Shown here one piece after another: positions 9,291 through 18,968 of a stretch of DNA of 64,000 nucleotides. A model generated the notes under the pieces. The model saw nothing but the letters and a program-made list of their open reading frames with translations. It was not told the DNA's origin and did not search any database. Positions within the stretch are counted from its first letter, which is position 1; each line of letters begins with the position of its first letter. The DNA is taken from contig NZ_LXVY01000044.1 of assembly GCF_001650735.1 (NCBI RefSeq), forward strand, positions 248,001-312,000, read 5' to 3'. A program made the translations under genes and the position numbers. Source of the stretch: Sphingomonas sp. TDK1. GTDB lineage: Bacteria; Pseudomonadota; Alphaproteobacteria; Sphingomonadales; Sphingomonadaceae.

Positions 9291-9328
9291 AAAAGGGGGT
9301 TCCGCTTGCGGCGGAACCCCCTTTTTTT
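9291..9328. terminator. Rho-independent terminator, usable from both sides
   Basis: A 15-bp stem (9291-9305 with 9311-9325) encloses a 5-nt loop TTGCG and runs into seven T residues. It sits between the convergent TonB receptor and the DenD-like dehydrogenase. The stem begins with AAAA on the other side, so it can also stop leftward transcription. Confidence 0.9.
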
Positions 9329-9345
9329 AGTGCTCGAGGTGACGA

Positions 9346-10287
9346 TCAGGCCTGAAGTGCGCGTGCCACCAGCCGATCGATATCGCCGTCATGGCAAAAC
9401 CCCAGCGCGTCGGCCAAGGCGGTCGTGAGTTGCGGCTGACGCGCAAACAACTGTTCCAGCGCTGCGTCCGGCTGATAGGTTACCTGGCTGTGGCTCGTCG
9501 GAAAGCGGCGTGCCAGTGCCGCGACCAGCCCATCGATCCGTACGCGCTGCGCCGGAAGGGTGAAAGCGCGACGCGCGCCGATCGTGCCGCCCGGCAAGCG
9601 CGCCGCATGAACGAACGCCTCGACGCACGCCGGCACGGAGATCAGCCAGGTCGTGCCGTCGGGCGACACCGGCAGGACGATGTCGCGGCCCGCCTCGTAC
9701 GCGTGGAACATCGTGTTGAGGAAGGCGGACTTCAGCCGGGCATCGGCATCCTTGCGCGCGACGATACCGGGCAGGCGCAGGGCCAGCCCGTCGATCCAGC
9801 CGCGCGCACTGAACTGCTCCACGGCGATTTCGATCATCCGCTTCTGCGCGCCATAGGTCATCGTCGGTAGCGGCAGGGTATCGTCGTCGATCGGCGCGCC
9901 CCCGCAAGGTCCGAACACGGCGATCGTACTGGCGAACACCACGCGCGGCGGATTCTCGGCGTCGCGCAGCCGCTCCAGCAGAGTCAGCGTTGCGTCGATG
10001 TTCACCCGCCGGGCGAGCGCATAGTCCTGTTCGGCAGCCCCGCCCAGAATCCCGGCGAGATGGAAGACGAGGTCCGCCCGCCCCCCGATCGCCGAATCCA
10101 GAGTGGCCGGGTCGCTCAGGTCACCGGCGAGCTGCCGCACGCGCGGATCCGTGGAGGGCGTCGCGTGCGCCAGATCCAGCAGCGTGAAGCGACAATCCGC
10201 AAAGTCTGGCGATTCCATCAGCTGCGTGGCCAGCCGGCTGCCGATGAAGCCGTTCGCCCCGGTGACGAGGATGTGCCGCTGGGCCAT
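9346..10287 (-). CDS. NAD-dependent epimerase/dehydratase family, DenD-like dehydrogenase
   Basis: A 313-residue extended SDR with GANGFIG at the N-terminus, DLVFHLAG in the cofactor fold, an active-site Ser/Thr in FASTIAVFG and YGAQK as catalytic Tyr-Lys. The layout resembles D-erythronate 4-dehydrogenase (DenD) and related enzymes acting on small hydroxy acids. Its ATG overlaps the cupin stop codon by 1 nt, so the two are coupled. It is the last gene of a leftward operon with a ring-cleavage-type dioxygenase, a hydrolase and a cupin. It may oxidise a hydroxy acid released in that pathway. DenD itself acts in sugar-acid breakdown, so the name marks similarity only. Confidence 0.82.
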   Translation of the reverse strand: MAQRHILVTGANGFIGSRLATQLMESPDFADCRFTLLDLAHATPSTDPRVRQLAGDLSDPATLDSAIGGRADLVFHLAGILGGAAEQDYALARRVNIDATLTLLERLRDAENPPRVVFASTIAVFGPCGGAPIDDDTLPLPTMTYGAQKRMIEIAVEQFSARGWIDGLALRLPGIVARKDADARLKSAFLNTMFHAYEAGRDIVLPVSPDGTTWLISVPACVEAFVHAARLPGGTIGARRAFTLPAQRVRIDGLVAALARRFPTSHSQVTYQPDAALEQLFARQPQLTTALADALGFCHDGDIDRLVARALQA

Positions 10288-10772
10288 CAGGGGTGCAGTT
10301 CCTCCAGCACCTTGCCGTCCACGACGACGGGCGCGGCTTCGATCAGGATGAACGCGATCCGGCAGACCGTGTCGGGCGACGGATTGCGCCAGAGATGGTT
10401 GGTGCCGCGCTGGACGACGATGTCCCCCGCACCGAGCGCGACGACCTCGCCGCCGTCCAGTTCCAACTCCAGCACACCCGACAGGACGATGCCATAGTCG
10501 ATCGAGAAGCTGCGATGCATCGGCGACGCCTGGCCCGGCATCATGTCGACGATGCGGATCACCGATCCGCCCTGCAGCGTGAGGCCGGCCTCCCGCGCGG
10601 CGCCGTCGTCGTCGCCGTTATTGTCCGCGGGAACGGTCGGCGTCGTCCAGACCAGCTGGAAATCGGCGACGCCGCCGGCGATGGGCTGCGGGGTCAGCGT
10701 GTCCACGCTGCGGACGACGGAACGCCCGGTGGAATCATGCGTCGTAACGATGCGTCGAAAGCTCTCGGCCAT
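10287..10772 (-). CDS. cupin-domain protein
   Basis: A 161-residue small protein with one cupin barrel at roughly residues 75-145. The first motif is around SPMHRSFSIDYGIVLSG, and the second runs from LGAGDIVVQRGTNHLW. Only some of the usual metal-binding His/Glu positions are visible, so it may bind a metal weakly or act as a sensor or isomerase. Its position between a VOC dioxygenase and a DenD-like dehydrogenase suggests work on a ring-cleavage product. No precise function can be given. Confidence 0.75.
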   Translation of the reverse strand: MAESFRRIVTTHDSTGRSVVRSVDTLTPQPIAGGVADFQLVWTTPTVPADNNGDDDGAAREAGLTLQGGSVIRIVDMMPGQASPMHRSFSIDYGIVLSGVLELELDGGEVVALGAGDIVVQRGTNHLWRNPSPDTVCRIAFILIEAAPVVVDGKVLEELHP

Positions 10773-10785
10773 GCTCTTTCCTTCG

Positions 10786-11844
10786 TCAGAGGGCGTGTTC
10801 GTCGTCCGGGGTCAGCGCGGCGAGCCGCGCCGCTTCCGGGTTCGACAAATGCTTGCGGTAGGGCTCGAACGAGCGCTGGTCCTGGTCGAACGTCACGTCC
10901 CAGGGGATGTTGTCGGCCGCGAAGATCGGCGGGGTGTTCGCAGACCACAGCAGCGATCCGAACTTGAAGTCCCAGGCGCGCGGTACCCAATTGTCATCCA
11001 GATAATCGGTATCCGCGTGATATTCCGCCTCGCCGCCGTTCGGATTGTCGAGATAATAATAGATCGCCGACGAGATCCGGTGACGAGAGATGCCGCCGGA
11101 GCTGTTCATGCTGTTATTTTTCCAGCCGCGCCGCTCCATCAGATTGGCGCCCAGCATGACCTCGTCGATATCGTCGAGGCCGAAGGCGATGTGCATGAAA
11201 CCATGCTGGTCCGGCGCGAACGGCAGGTCGCAATTCACCCAGAAGATGCTGTGATGCTCGTTGGTGCCGTCCGCACGCGCGAAGATGCCGACGCCCTTGC
11301 TATGATCCGAGTAGCGGAAATCGAGGACGTCGCGGTAGAATTCGAACGCGCTCACATAATCCGGCGAAAAGAAGACGACATGGTTGATGGTCTTCGGGAT
11401 CGCCTTGTGGCGCCATTGCCGCCACTGGTTCAGCCGCTTGATGTTCCCCGGCGCATTGACCGGATCGGGGTTGGACAGGACCGGGCGCTTGCTCCACAGC
11501 CGCAGCCCGCAATGCTGGCCGTCGGGCGTCTGGAACAGGATCGTGCCGTCCGCCTCCCGCTGCACGTCGACGCGCGCGGCCAGACGCTCGGCATAGCGGT
11601 CCAGGCTTTCCGCCGTGTCGACGCCCCAGATCGTGCGTCGAATGCCGTTGCCCGGAAAGTTGCGCGGCGGCAGGCGGGGATCGTCGCCCTTGCGGACGAT
11701 GATCCGCGAGCCGCTCGGTACGTCGAAGATGCTTTCCGCCGCGTCCTGCGCCACCGGGTTGAGCCCGAAATCCTGCCAGAAGCGGGTGCAGCGTTCGAGA
11801 TCATCCACCCCGAACTCGACGCTTTCTACGCCCAATATCGCCAT
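10786..11844 (-). CDS. two-domain VOC protein, extradiol (catechol 2,3-)dioxygenase type
   Basis: A 352-residue protein made of two vicinal-oxygen-chelate domains, at about residues 4-120 and 150-285. The C-terminal domain keeps the three expected iron ligands: His155 in INHVVFF, His218 in GFMHIAFGLDD and Glu274 in GGEAEYH. This is the build of type I extradiol dioxygenases that open catecholic rings meta to the hydroxyl groups. The ATG at 11844 follows GGAGAGG. It follows the hydrolase gene by 13 nt in one operon, as in meta-cleavage pathways. The substrate is probably a demethylated or hydroxylated catechol made by the neighbouring oxygenases; this is inference. Confidence 0.85.
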   Translation of the reverse strand: MAILGVESVEFGVDDLERCTRFWQDFGLNPVAQDAAESIFDVPSGSRIIVRKGDDPRLPPRNFPGNGIRRTIWGVDTAESLDRYAERLAARVDVQREADGTILFQTPDGQHCGLRLWSKRPVLSNPDPVNAPGNIKRLNQWRQWRHKAIPKTINHVVFFSPDYVSAFEFYRDVLDFRYSDHSKGVGIFARADGTNEHHSIFWVNCDLPFAPDQHGFMHIAFGLDDIDEVMLGANLMERRGWKNNSMNSSGGISRHRISSAIYYYLDNPNGGEAEYHADTDYLDDNWVPRAWDFKFGSLLWSANTPPIFAADNIPWDVTFDQDQRSFEPYRKHLSNPEAARLAALTPDDEHAL

Positions 11845-11857
11845 TGTTCCTCTCCGT

Positions 11858-13018
11858 TCAGCCGGTACGGCCGCCGAAACGCTCGGCGATCCAGTCCGCA
11901 ATGAAGTCGCGGGCGACCGTGCCGTTGTCGGCGCCGCAATGCTCGATCTCGAAATCCTGTTCGGTGAAGATGCGCAGCGCGCGTTCGCGCGCACCGGTCG
12001 CCTGATCGTAGGAGCGATGGGCATGCTCGACCGGGATCTGCCGGTCGCCCGCACCATGGGTGACCAGGAACGGCGCGACGATCTTCTCGACCACGCCGTC
12101 CAGGCACATGTTGGGTGCCCAGGCCATGAAACTGTCGATGTCGGGCTGGCCGAACACCCACATCACATGGTCCCAGTAATGGGGAACGGGGTTTTCGCCC
12201 TCGCGCGCCATGCGCCGCTGCTGCATCGCGCCCCAATCGTGATTGGCGCCCATCACCGCGCACAGGCTGAACCGCGGCTCGAAGGCGACGGCGCGGGGGG
12301 CGTAATAGCCGCCCAGCGACAGGCCGAACATGCCGATCCGCGCGGCATCGACATCGGATCGGGTCGACAGATAATCGACCGCGGGACTGGCCCAGCGCTC
12401 GGCGGCATGCGTCCCGGTCAGGCCGCGCAGGCGCAGAGCCTCCCCGGTCCCGGGCTGGTCGAGCAGCAAGGTAGAGATACCGCGGCGCGCGAGCGCCTGG
12501 GCAAAGCCGTTGCCGTAGATCTGCTCCTTCATGCTATCCAGCCCGTTGCAGCTGACGATGCAGGGCGCCGGGCCCTGGGCGGTGGCCGGGGCGCGCACGA
12601 ACAGCGCTGGATAGGTGCTGTCGCCATAGGGGATCTCGACGAATTCGACCGGGTCCCCGCCCAGTTCGATCGAGCGCCGAAAACAGTCCAGACCATCCCG
12701 ATAGGCCTGCCAGCGCGGGGCATAGTCGCGGGCCTGCAAGCGCTCGGCGTTGAGGAAATACCCGCAGGCCCGGAACAGCTTGGCCGCCGCGGACCAGGAT
12801 CGCCCAGCCTTTTCGTCGACGGCGGCATTCGCCACCAGCTGGTTGGCGACGCGCAGCCAGCTTTCGAAAAAGGCGGCGGTCGCGGCATCCGCACCCTGCG
12901 CCGCAGCCTCCCGGATCGGGCGGCAGGCGATATCGACTTCGCCGTGATTGCCGCCGCCGATCAGCGCGAGGTTCACGCCCAGGTTCCAAATGTAATTACC
13001 GGGAAATGGTTCGAACAC
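11858..13018 (-). CDS. alpha/beta hydrolase (2,6-dihydroxypseudooxynicotine hydrolase-like)
   Basis: A 386-residue hydrolase with an N-terminal helical region of about 130 residues before the alpha/beta fold. The nucleophile elbow is GLSLGG with Ser234. A Gly-rich oxyanion region is seen at SCNGLD near residue 156. The C-terminus holds VTHGAGDRQIPVEHA with a candidate catalytic Asp, and EIEHCG with a candidate His. The layout matches the family of the C-C hydrolase that cleaves 2,6-dihydroxypseudooxynicotine, also called FrsA-like. Next to a VOC extradiol-type dioxygenase it would hydrolyse the ring-fission product. The GTG at 13018 follows GGAGAG; no better ATG exists. Confidence 0.83.
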   Translation of the reverse strand: MFEPFPGNYIWNLGVNLALIGGGNHGEVDIACRPIREAAAQGADAATAAFFESWLRVANQLVANAAVDEKAGRSWSAAAKLFRACGYFLNAERLQARDYAPRWQAYRDGLDCFRRSIELGGDPVEFVEIPYGDSTYPALFVRAPATAQGPAPCIVSCNGLDSMKEQIYGNGFAQALARRGISTLLLDQPGTGEALRLRGLTGTHAAERWASPAVDYLSTRSDVDAARIGMFGLSLGGYYAPRAVAFEPRFSLCAVMGANHDWGAMQQRRMAREGENPVPHYWDHVMWVFGQPDIDSFMAWAPNMCLDGVVEKIVAPFLVTHGAGDRQIPVEHAHRSYDQATGARERALRIFTEQDFEIEHCGADNGTVARDFIADWIAERFGGRTG

Positions 13019-13082
13019 GAGTCTCTCCAGCCGGGCGCCCTTCCGGCACCTCTTGTGCCTCGCTACCGCTGATCGCGACGCT

Positions 13083-13098
13083 TTGCAAGCGTATGCAA
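13083..13098. promoter_or_regulatory. LacI/GalR-type operator TTGCAAGCGTATGCAA
   Basis: A 16-bp imperfect palindrome (12 of 16 positions symmetrical) with central CG, in the divergent gap between the hydrolase and LacI genes. Its right half on the other strand, TGCATACG, differs at one position from the half-site TGAATACG seen at 6824 and 14209. It would let the regulator control both itself and the leftward dioxygenase operon. Confidence 0.6.
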
Positions 13099-13147
13099 TG
13101 CGCCCTGGGGGACTTGATGCTGAAGGCATGTGTCGGCAAGACGAGGC

Positions 13148-14182
13148 ATGGTCGTTCGAAAAAAGAACAACGGGACGCGGTCGCTGGTGACGGCCCACGA
13201 CGTGGCGCGCGAGGCCGGCGTGTCGCAATCGGCCGTGTCGCGCGCCTTCACGCCGGGCGCGAGCGTCGCATCCGGCACCCGCGCGAAGATTCTCGCCGCC
13301 GCCGAGCGGCTTGGGTACCAGCCCAATCTGATCGCGCGCTCGCTGATCAGCGGCCGGTCCAACATCGTCGGCATCGGCGTCGGCAATCTGCGCAACCCGT
13401 TTTTCGCCGAGGCGCTGGAACTGTTTTCCCACGCGCTGGAACGGGCCGGCTACCGCCTCCTTCTGTTCCCCATCGACCTTTCGACGACGCTGAACGCCGA
13501 AATCCAGGAAGTGCTGCACTACCGGCTCGACGCGCTGATTCTGCTTTCCGCCACGCTGACCTCGGCCTTGGCCGCACAATGCCGACGCGCGCAGGTGCCC
13601 GTCATCCTGTTCAACCGGCGGTCGGACGATCCCGAGGTGTCTTCCGTCGTCGGCAACAACATTGTCGGCGCACGCACGCTCGCCGCCTTTCTGCATGCGG
13701 GAGGCCATGCGCGCATCGCCATCATGGGCGGCATTGCCGGCAGCTCGACCAGCAGGGAACGCGAGCACGGATTTCTTTCGTATTTCGAAGAGCATGGGCT
13801 GCCCAAGCCGATTGAGGAGCGCGGCGATTTCCAGCATGACCCCGCTACCGCGGCGACGCGACGGCTGCTGACCCGCGCCGATCGACCGGATGCCATTTTC
13901 TGCTGCAACGATCACATGGCGATCGCCGCGCTCAACGTCGCGCGGTTCGAATTCGGGCTGGAACCCGGTCGCGACATCTCGATCGTCGGGTTTGACGACG
14001 TGCCGATCGCGGCCTGGCCCGCCTTCTCGCTGACAACGTTCGCACAGCCGGTCGCGACCATGGTCGATCGGACGATCGACATCATCCGCGAACTTCGCGA
14101 CGAACCCGAACGCATCACCCACTCGGTGGTGGAAGGCACGCTGGTCGTCCGATCCAGCGCCAGGAGCCCGAGAATCGGCTAG
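13148..14182 (+). CDS. LacI-family transcriptional regulator
   Basis: A 344-residue regulator. Residues ~14-70 form the LacI helix-turn-helix and hinge helix ([21 protein letters not shown]). A periplasmic-binding-protein-like sensor domain follows, with [16 protein letters not shown] opening the first lobe and [13 protein letters not shown] in the second. It is divergent from the hydrolase/dioxygenase operon, and a matching operator lies between them. An in-frame ATG at 13130 would add six residues; 13148 gives the more usual distance to the helix-turn-helix. LacI regulators normally sense sugars or small acids, so control of an aromatic locus is notable but not unknown. Confidence 0.9.
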   Translation: MVVRKKNNGTRSLVTAHDVAREAGVSQSAVSRAFTPGASVASGTRAKILAAAERLGYQPNLIARSLISGRSNIVGIGVGNLRNPFFAEALELFSHALERAGYRLLLFPIDLSTTLNAEIQEVLHYRLDALILLSATLTSALAAQCRRAQVPVILFNRRSDDPEVSSVVGNNIVGARTLAAFLHAGGHARIAIMGGIAGSSTSREREHGFLSYFEEHGLPKPIEERGDFQHDPATAATRRLLTRADRPDAIFCCNDHMAIAALNVARFEFGLEPGRDISIVGFDDVPIAAWPAFSLTTFAQPVATMVDRTIDIIRELRDEPERITHSVVEGTLVVRSSARSPRIG

Positions 14183-14208
14183 CGCGCCGCGCTGCTCAGG
14201 CTTATCCA

Positions 14209-14220
14209 GAATACGTATTC
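14209..14220. promoter_or_regulatory. Second GAATACGTATTC palindrome
   Basis: Identical to the 12-mer at 6824. It lies in the short gap between the convergent LacI and LysR genes, so it is not at an obvious promoter. It could be an auxiliary operator for DNA looping with the site at 13083, about 1.1 kb away. Confidence 0.5.
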
Positions 14221-14249
14221 ACGGCTGCCGCATGTGTCGGCGCGCCGAC

Positions 14250-15158
14250 CTAGGCCGGCGCAAGGTCGCGCAAGTGCGGCTGGTTCATCGCCGCAGCCAG
14301 TTCGTGCACCAGCGTGGCGACGGCTTGCTGGACCTTGGGCAGCAAGTGGCGGTGCTGCGGATAGACCGCCCAGATCGGTTCGTCCGCGGCCTGCGCCTCC
14401 GGCAGCACCAGGCGGACCATGCCGTGCTGCAGATAGGGCAGGATATAGAAGTCGGGCAGCTGGCAGATGCCGAGCCCCGATACGCATGCCTCGATCACCG
14501 CATGCCCGCTGTTGCAGCGGAAGCTTCCCGTCGGTCGGTGCAGCACCGCCTGGCCGGTCGCGCGGAAGTGCCAGGTCGAGGCGCTGCCGATGATGCACTC
14601 ATGCTCCGCAAGATCGGCGATGTCGCGGGGGGTGCCGCGGCGCGCGAGATAGGTGGGCGCCGCGCAGGTATAGAGCGTGCGCGATGCCACGCGGGTCTTG
14701 GTCAGCCGCGGATCGTCGACACTGCCGGTGCGGATGGCCAGATCGAAATCCTCCGCGACCAGATCGATCACTCGATTGGTCAGTTCGATGTTGAGCGACA
14801 GCCGCGGATGCCGGATCGACCAGCGCCGCAGGATCGGCGCCACGAACCGTTCCCCCATCGTCGTGGAGCAGGTGACCCGCAGTTCGCCTTGCGGCTCCCC
14901 CTTGCCCCCGACCAGGGCGAACGCCTCGTCCCGCTCGCGGAGGATTCGCTCACAGCGTTCGAGAAACGCCCTGCCCGTGTCGGTCAGGCGGACGGTGCGG
15001 GTGGTGCGATAGAGGAGTTGCGCGTCGAGCCGCTGCTCGATCGCAATAATCGCGCGGCTGACATGCGTCGGCGACATCCCCAGCCGCGCTGCGCCTGCGG
15101 TGAAGCTGCCCGTTCGCGCGACCGCCACGAACTCCTCGATCCCGGCCCATTGGCGCAT
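14250..15158 (-). CDS. LysR-family transcriptional regulator
   Basis: A 302-residue LysR protein. The N-terminal winged helix-turn-helix ([20 protein letters not shown] to residue ~60) is followed by a linker helix and a two-lobed effector domain that starts near [15 protein letters not shown]. Wording such as [13 protein letters not shown] and [17 protein letters not shown] puts it with the CrgA/AaeR-like group. It is divergent from frmA, and a perfect 10-bp inverted repeat lies in their shared promoter. It is therefore likely the regulator of the formaldehyde oxidation operon, perhaps sensing a product of the aromatic pathway. Confidence 0.88.
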   Translation of the reverse strand: MRQWAGIEEFVAVARTGSFTAGAARLGMSPTHVSRAIIAIEQRLDAQLLYRTTRTVRLTDTGRAFLERCERILRERDEAFALVGGKGEPQGELRVTCSTTMGERFVAPILRRWSIRHPRLSLNIELTNRVIDLVAEDFDLAIRTGSVDDPRLTKTRVASRTLYTCAAPTYLARRGTPRDIADLAEHECIIGSASTWHFRATGQAVLHRPTGSFRCNSGHAVIEACVSGLGICQLPDFYILPYLQHGMVRLVLPEAQAADEPIWAVYPQHRHLLPKVQQAVATLVHELAAAMNQPHLRDLAPA

Positions 15159-15176
15159 ATTACCCCTCGAAATGGC

Positions 15177-15199
15177 ATACTCATTTGCGAAATGAGTAT
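15177..15199. promoter_or_regulatory. LysR-type inverted repeat in the frmA promoter
   Basis: ATACTCATTT (15177-15186) and AAATGAGTAT (15190-15199) form a perfect 10-bp inverted repeat around GCG. It sits about 20 bp upstream of the LysR start and 50 bp upstream of frmA. A GATAAT sequence about 20 bp further could be the frmA -10 element. Confidence 0.65.
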
Positions 15200-15251
15200 A
15201 TTATCGCACCGGTGGGATAATGCTAGCTGGTCGAGCCAAGGAGAGACCATC

Positions 15252-16364
<1,113 letters not shown>

Positions 16365-16387
16365 TTCCCAACTGATGGAGATACGAA

Positions 16388-16783
16388 ATGTCGGTTATTT
16401 CTGGTGACGGCGTCTTCTCGCACACGATGCTCGGCGCAAAGGACCTCGACGCGTCGGTGAAATTCTACGACGCGGCGCTGGCGTCGCTCGGCGTGAAGAA
16501 TCTCGGGCCGTTCAACGACGGCAATTGGATGCTCTACGGCAAGGACAAGCCGGCGTTCCTGTTGGTCCGCCCCGGCAACGGCCAGGCGCCGACCAGCAAC
16601 GGCGTGACGATCGGCTTCGCCGCTGCCAGCCCGGCGGACGTCGATGCCTTCCATGCGGCAGGCCTGGCGGCGGGTGGCACCGACGAGGGCGCGCCGGGAC
16701 CGCGCAATCATCTTCCCGGCGCCTATGCTGCCTATCTTCGCGATCCGGGCGGCAACAAGATCTGCGCCTACACCTTCGTCTGA
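16388..16783 (+). CDS. VOC-family (glyoxalase-like) protein
   Basis: A 131-residue single-chain vicinal-oxygen-chelate protein. FSHTMLGAKDLDASVKFYD is the first beta-alpha-beta module. The end (YAAYLRDPGGNKICAYTF) is the second, where a Lys replaces the usual metal-ligand region. It sits 23 nt after frmA and 8 nt before fghA. Such small VOC proteins recur between these two genes in proteobacteria, which suggests a role with glutathione adducts. No activity has been assigned that I can name with confidence. Confidence 0.85.
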   Translation: MSVISGDGVFSHTMLGAKDLDASVKFYDAALASLGVKNLGPFNDGNWMLYGKDKPAFLLVRPGNGQAPTSNGVTIGFAAASPADVDAFHAAGLAAGGTDEGAPGPRNHLPGAYAAYLRDPGGNKICAYTFV

Positions 16784-16791
16784 AAGGCCAT

Positions 16792-17643
16792 ATGATGGAG
16801 CAGGTCAGTTCGAATTTCAGCTTTGGCGGGACGCAGCACGTCTTCACCCACCAGAGCGAGGCGACGGGTACCCCGATGACCTTTTCGGCGTTCGTGCCGG
16901 CGCATGCGCCCGGTGCGCGCCTGCCGGTCCTATGGTATCTTTCGGGGCTGACCTGCACCCATGCCAATGTAACGGAAAAGGGCGAGTTTCGGCGTGTCTG
17001 CGCCGAACTCGGCCTGATCTTCATCGCGCCGGACACGTCGCCGCGCGGCGACGACGTTCCCGATGACGCGGCCTATGATTTCGGCAAGGGCGCCGGCTTC
17101 TATGTCGATGCCACGCAGGCGCCCTGGCGCCGCCACTATCAAATGCGGCGCTATATCGAACGCGAACTGCCCGAGCTGGTCGCACGGAACCTGCCCGTCG
17201 ACATGCAGCGACAGGGAATCACCGGCCATTCGATGGGCGGGCACGGCGCGCTGACCATCGCGCTGCGCAACCCCGGCCGCTTCCGCTCGGTATCCGCCTT
17301 TTCGCCGATCGTCAGCCCGATGCACTGCCCCTGGGGCGAGAAGGCGTTGAACGGCTATCTGGGCACCGATCGTAGCGCCTGGCGCGCCTATGATGCCTGC
17401 GCGCTGATCGAGGATGGCGCACGCCTGCCCGATCTGCTGGTCGACCAGGGCGGTGCCGACAATTTCCTTGCCGAGCAGCTGAAGACCGAATTGCTCGAAG
17501 ACGTTTGCAAGCGCACCGGCCAGCCCGCGACCATTCGCATCCATCCCGGCTACGACCACAGCTATTATTTCATTTCGACCTTCATGGCCGACCATCTCCA
17601 CTGGCATGGGCAACGGCTCAGCGGGAACGCCTCCAATGACTGA
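16792..17643 (+). CDS. fghA: S-formylglutathione hydrolase
   Basis: A 283-residue esterase-D-type alpha/beta hydrolase that splits S-formylglutathione into formate and glutathione. The nucleophile is Ser147 in [16 protein letters not shown] forms the oxyanion region, and [10 protein letters not shown] near the C-terminus carries the catalytic His. All of these are hallmark FghA sequences. The gene begins ATGATG; either codon could start. Its last 8 bases overlap the ferredoxin start, so the two are translationally coupled. It links frmA to the fds formate dehydrogenase downstream. Confidence 0.95.
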   Translation: MMEQVSSNFSFGGTQHVFTHQSEATGTPMTFSAFVPAHAPGARLPVLWYLSGLTCTHANVTEKGEFRRVCAELGLIFIAPDTSPRGDDVPDDAAYDFGKGAGFYVDATQAPWRRHYQMRRYIERELPELVARNLPVDMQRQGITGHSMGGHGALTIALRNPGRFRSVSAFSPIVSPMHCPWGEKALNGYLGTDRSAWRAYDACALIEDGARLPDLLVDQGGADNFLAEQLKTELLEDVCKRTGQPATIRIHPGYDHSYYFISTFMADHLHWHGQRLSGNASND

Positions 17644-17953
17644 AATCCTCGTCACCGATCGCAGCGGCACGCAGCGCGCCCTACAGGCCGAAGACGGGCT
17701 GACGCTGATGGAAGCGATCCGCGAGCAGGGCATCGATGAGCTGCTGGCGCTGTGTGGGGGCTGCTGCTCCTGCGCGACGTGCCACGTCTATGTCGATGCG
17801 GACTCCGCTACCGCGTTGCCGCCGCCGAGCGAAGACGAGAACGATCTGCTCGAGAGCAGCAGCCATCGTCAGGCGACCTCGCGCCTCGCCTGCCAGATTC
17901 GCCTGACCCCGGCGGTGGCAGGGCTGCGGGTCGTCATCGCCCCCGAGGACTGA
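17636..17953 (+). CDS. [2Fe-2S] ferredoxin, putidaredoxin type
   Basis: A 105-residue ferredoxin with cluster ligands Cys40, Cys46, Cys49 and Cys86. This is the CX5CX2C plus distant Cys spacing of putidaredoxin, adrenodoxin and the CYP199A2 partner palustrisredoxin. Its start lies inside the end of fghA. No such ferredoxin lies beside the P450 at 893 or the Rieske oxygenase at 5710, both of which need an electron carrier. This one, coupled to formaldehyde oxidation, is the best local candidate, with the reductase at 1. That pairing is inference from context. Confidence 0.92.
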   Translation: MTEILVTDRSGTQRALQAEDGLTLMEAIREQGIDELLALCGGCCSCATCHVYVDADSATALPPPSEDENDLLESSSHRQATSRLACQIRLTPAVAGLRVVIAPED

Positions 17954-17995
17954 CACCGCCGCTTCCCTTTACGACGCCCGGGATCCCCCCTAGCG

Positions 17996-18889
17996 ATGGT
18001 GGTGATGCAACTGCGGCACCTCGAATATTTCATCGCGCTGGCCGAGGAACAGCATTTCGCGCGCGCCGCCGCGCGCTGCAACGTAACCCAGCCGACCCTG
18101 TCGACGGCCATCGCAACACTAGAGGCGCAACTGGGCAAGCGGCTGGTCCAGCGCGACCGCCGCTTCGTGGCGCTGACGATCGAGGGCGAGACGATCCTTT
18201 CGCATGCGCGCCGGCTGGTCGCCGCGCACCACGAGATGCGCCTCGCCATCGACGCGGCCGGGTCGCTGCGCGGCGAGATGCGGCTGGGCTGCATCCCCGC
18301 CGCCATGCCCTATACCGGGCGGTTCCTGCGCGCGCTGACGGCCGACTATCCCGACCTGCGGGTCGCGATCCGACAGCTGACCTCGGACCATATCCTTCGC
18401 GGCATCACGGGATTCGAGCTGGACGCGGGGCTGACCTATCTCACCGGCGACGCCCCCGCCGGGGTGACGGCGGCGCCGCTCTATCACGAACGCTATTGCC
18501 TCGCCGCGCATCCGCGAAGCCCGCTCGCCCAGCAGGACAGCGTCAGCTTGGCCGAGGCGGTCGGCGAACCGCTCTGCCTGCTGCATCAGGGGATGCAGAA
18601 CCGCCGGATCCTCGACGCTCATTTCGCGCGGCTGCGCGTGCAGGTGCAGCCGGTGGCGACGACCGATTCCTATCTCGCCTTGCTGTCGCTGGTGGCGCAT
18701 GGCGGACTGAACAGCATCGTCACGGACAGCCATGCGGCGTTCATCGCGCCGGACACCGGCGTGCGGCTGATCCCGATCGCCGACCTGCCCCAGACCAACA
18801 GCATCGGCATGCTGGTCGCCGCCGCCGAACCGATGGCACCGGTCGCGCGGGCCGCGCTAGCCGTCGCGCAGAAGCTGACCCAGGCTTGA
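17996..18889 (+). CDS. LysR-family regulator of the formate dehydrogenase genes (FdsR-like)
   Basis: A 297-residue LysR protein with HTH at about residues 5-65 (FIALAEEQHFARAAARCNVTQPTLS). The effector domain begins near GEMRLGCIPAAMPYTGRF. It lies directly upstream of fdsG on the same strand. In several proteobacteria a LysR gene sits next to fds genes and responds to formate, so it probably controls fdsGBAD. An alternative in-frame ATG at 18005 would remove three residues. A GATAG-N7-CTATC inverted repeat overlaps its end and precedes fdsG. Confidence 0.88.
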   Translation: MVVMQLRHLEYFIALAEEQHFARAAARCNVTQPTLSTAIATLEAQLGKRLVQRDRRFVALTIEGETILSHARRLVAAHHEMRLAIDAAGSLRGEMRLGCIPAAMPYTGRFLRALTADYPDLRVAIRQLTSDHILRGITGFELDAGLTYLTGDAPAGVTAAPLYHERYCLAAHPRSPLAQQDSVSLAEAVGEPLCLLHQGMQNRRILDAHFARLRVQVQPVATTDSYLALLSLVAHGGLNSIVTDSHAAFIAPDTGVRLIPIADLPQTNSIGMLVAAAEPMAPVARAALAVAQKLTQA

Positions 18890-18904
18890 TAGAGTATGGC
18901 TATC
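18888..18904. promoter_or_regulatory. GATAG-N7-CTATC, candidate LysR site before fdsG
   Basis: A 5-bp inverted repeat with a 7-bp spacer begins at the LysR stop codon and ends 64 bp before fdsG. Size and position suit a LysR binding site, but arms this short could be chance. Confidence 0.35.
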
Positions 18905-18968
18905 ACTTATCGCCAAGTTTGATTTGAGTTTGTCGCCACCGCCCGACACAGTCGCCGGTGGAGGAACG

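Noticed and set aside
11858-14122. A single 754-codon leftward frame covering the hydrolase and the whole LacI region
   Set aside because: The N-terminal half is antisense to the LacI gene and has no similarity. Only the part from the GTG at 13018 is a real gene.
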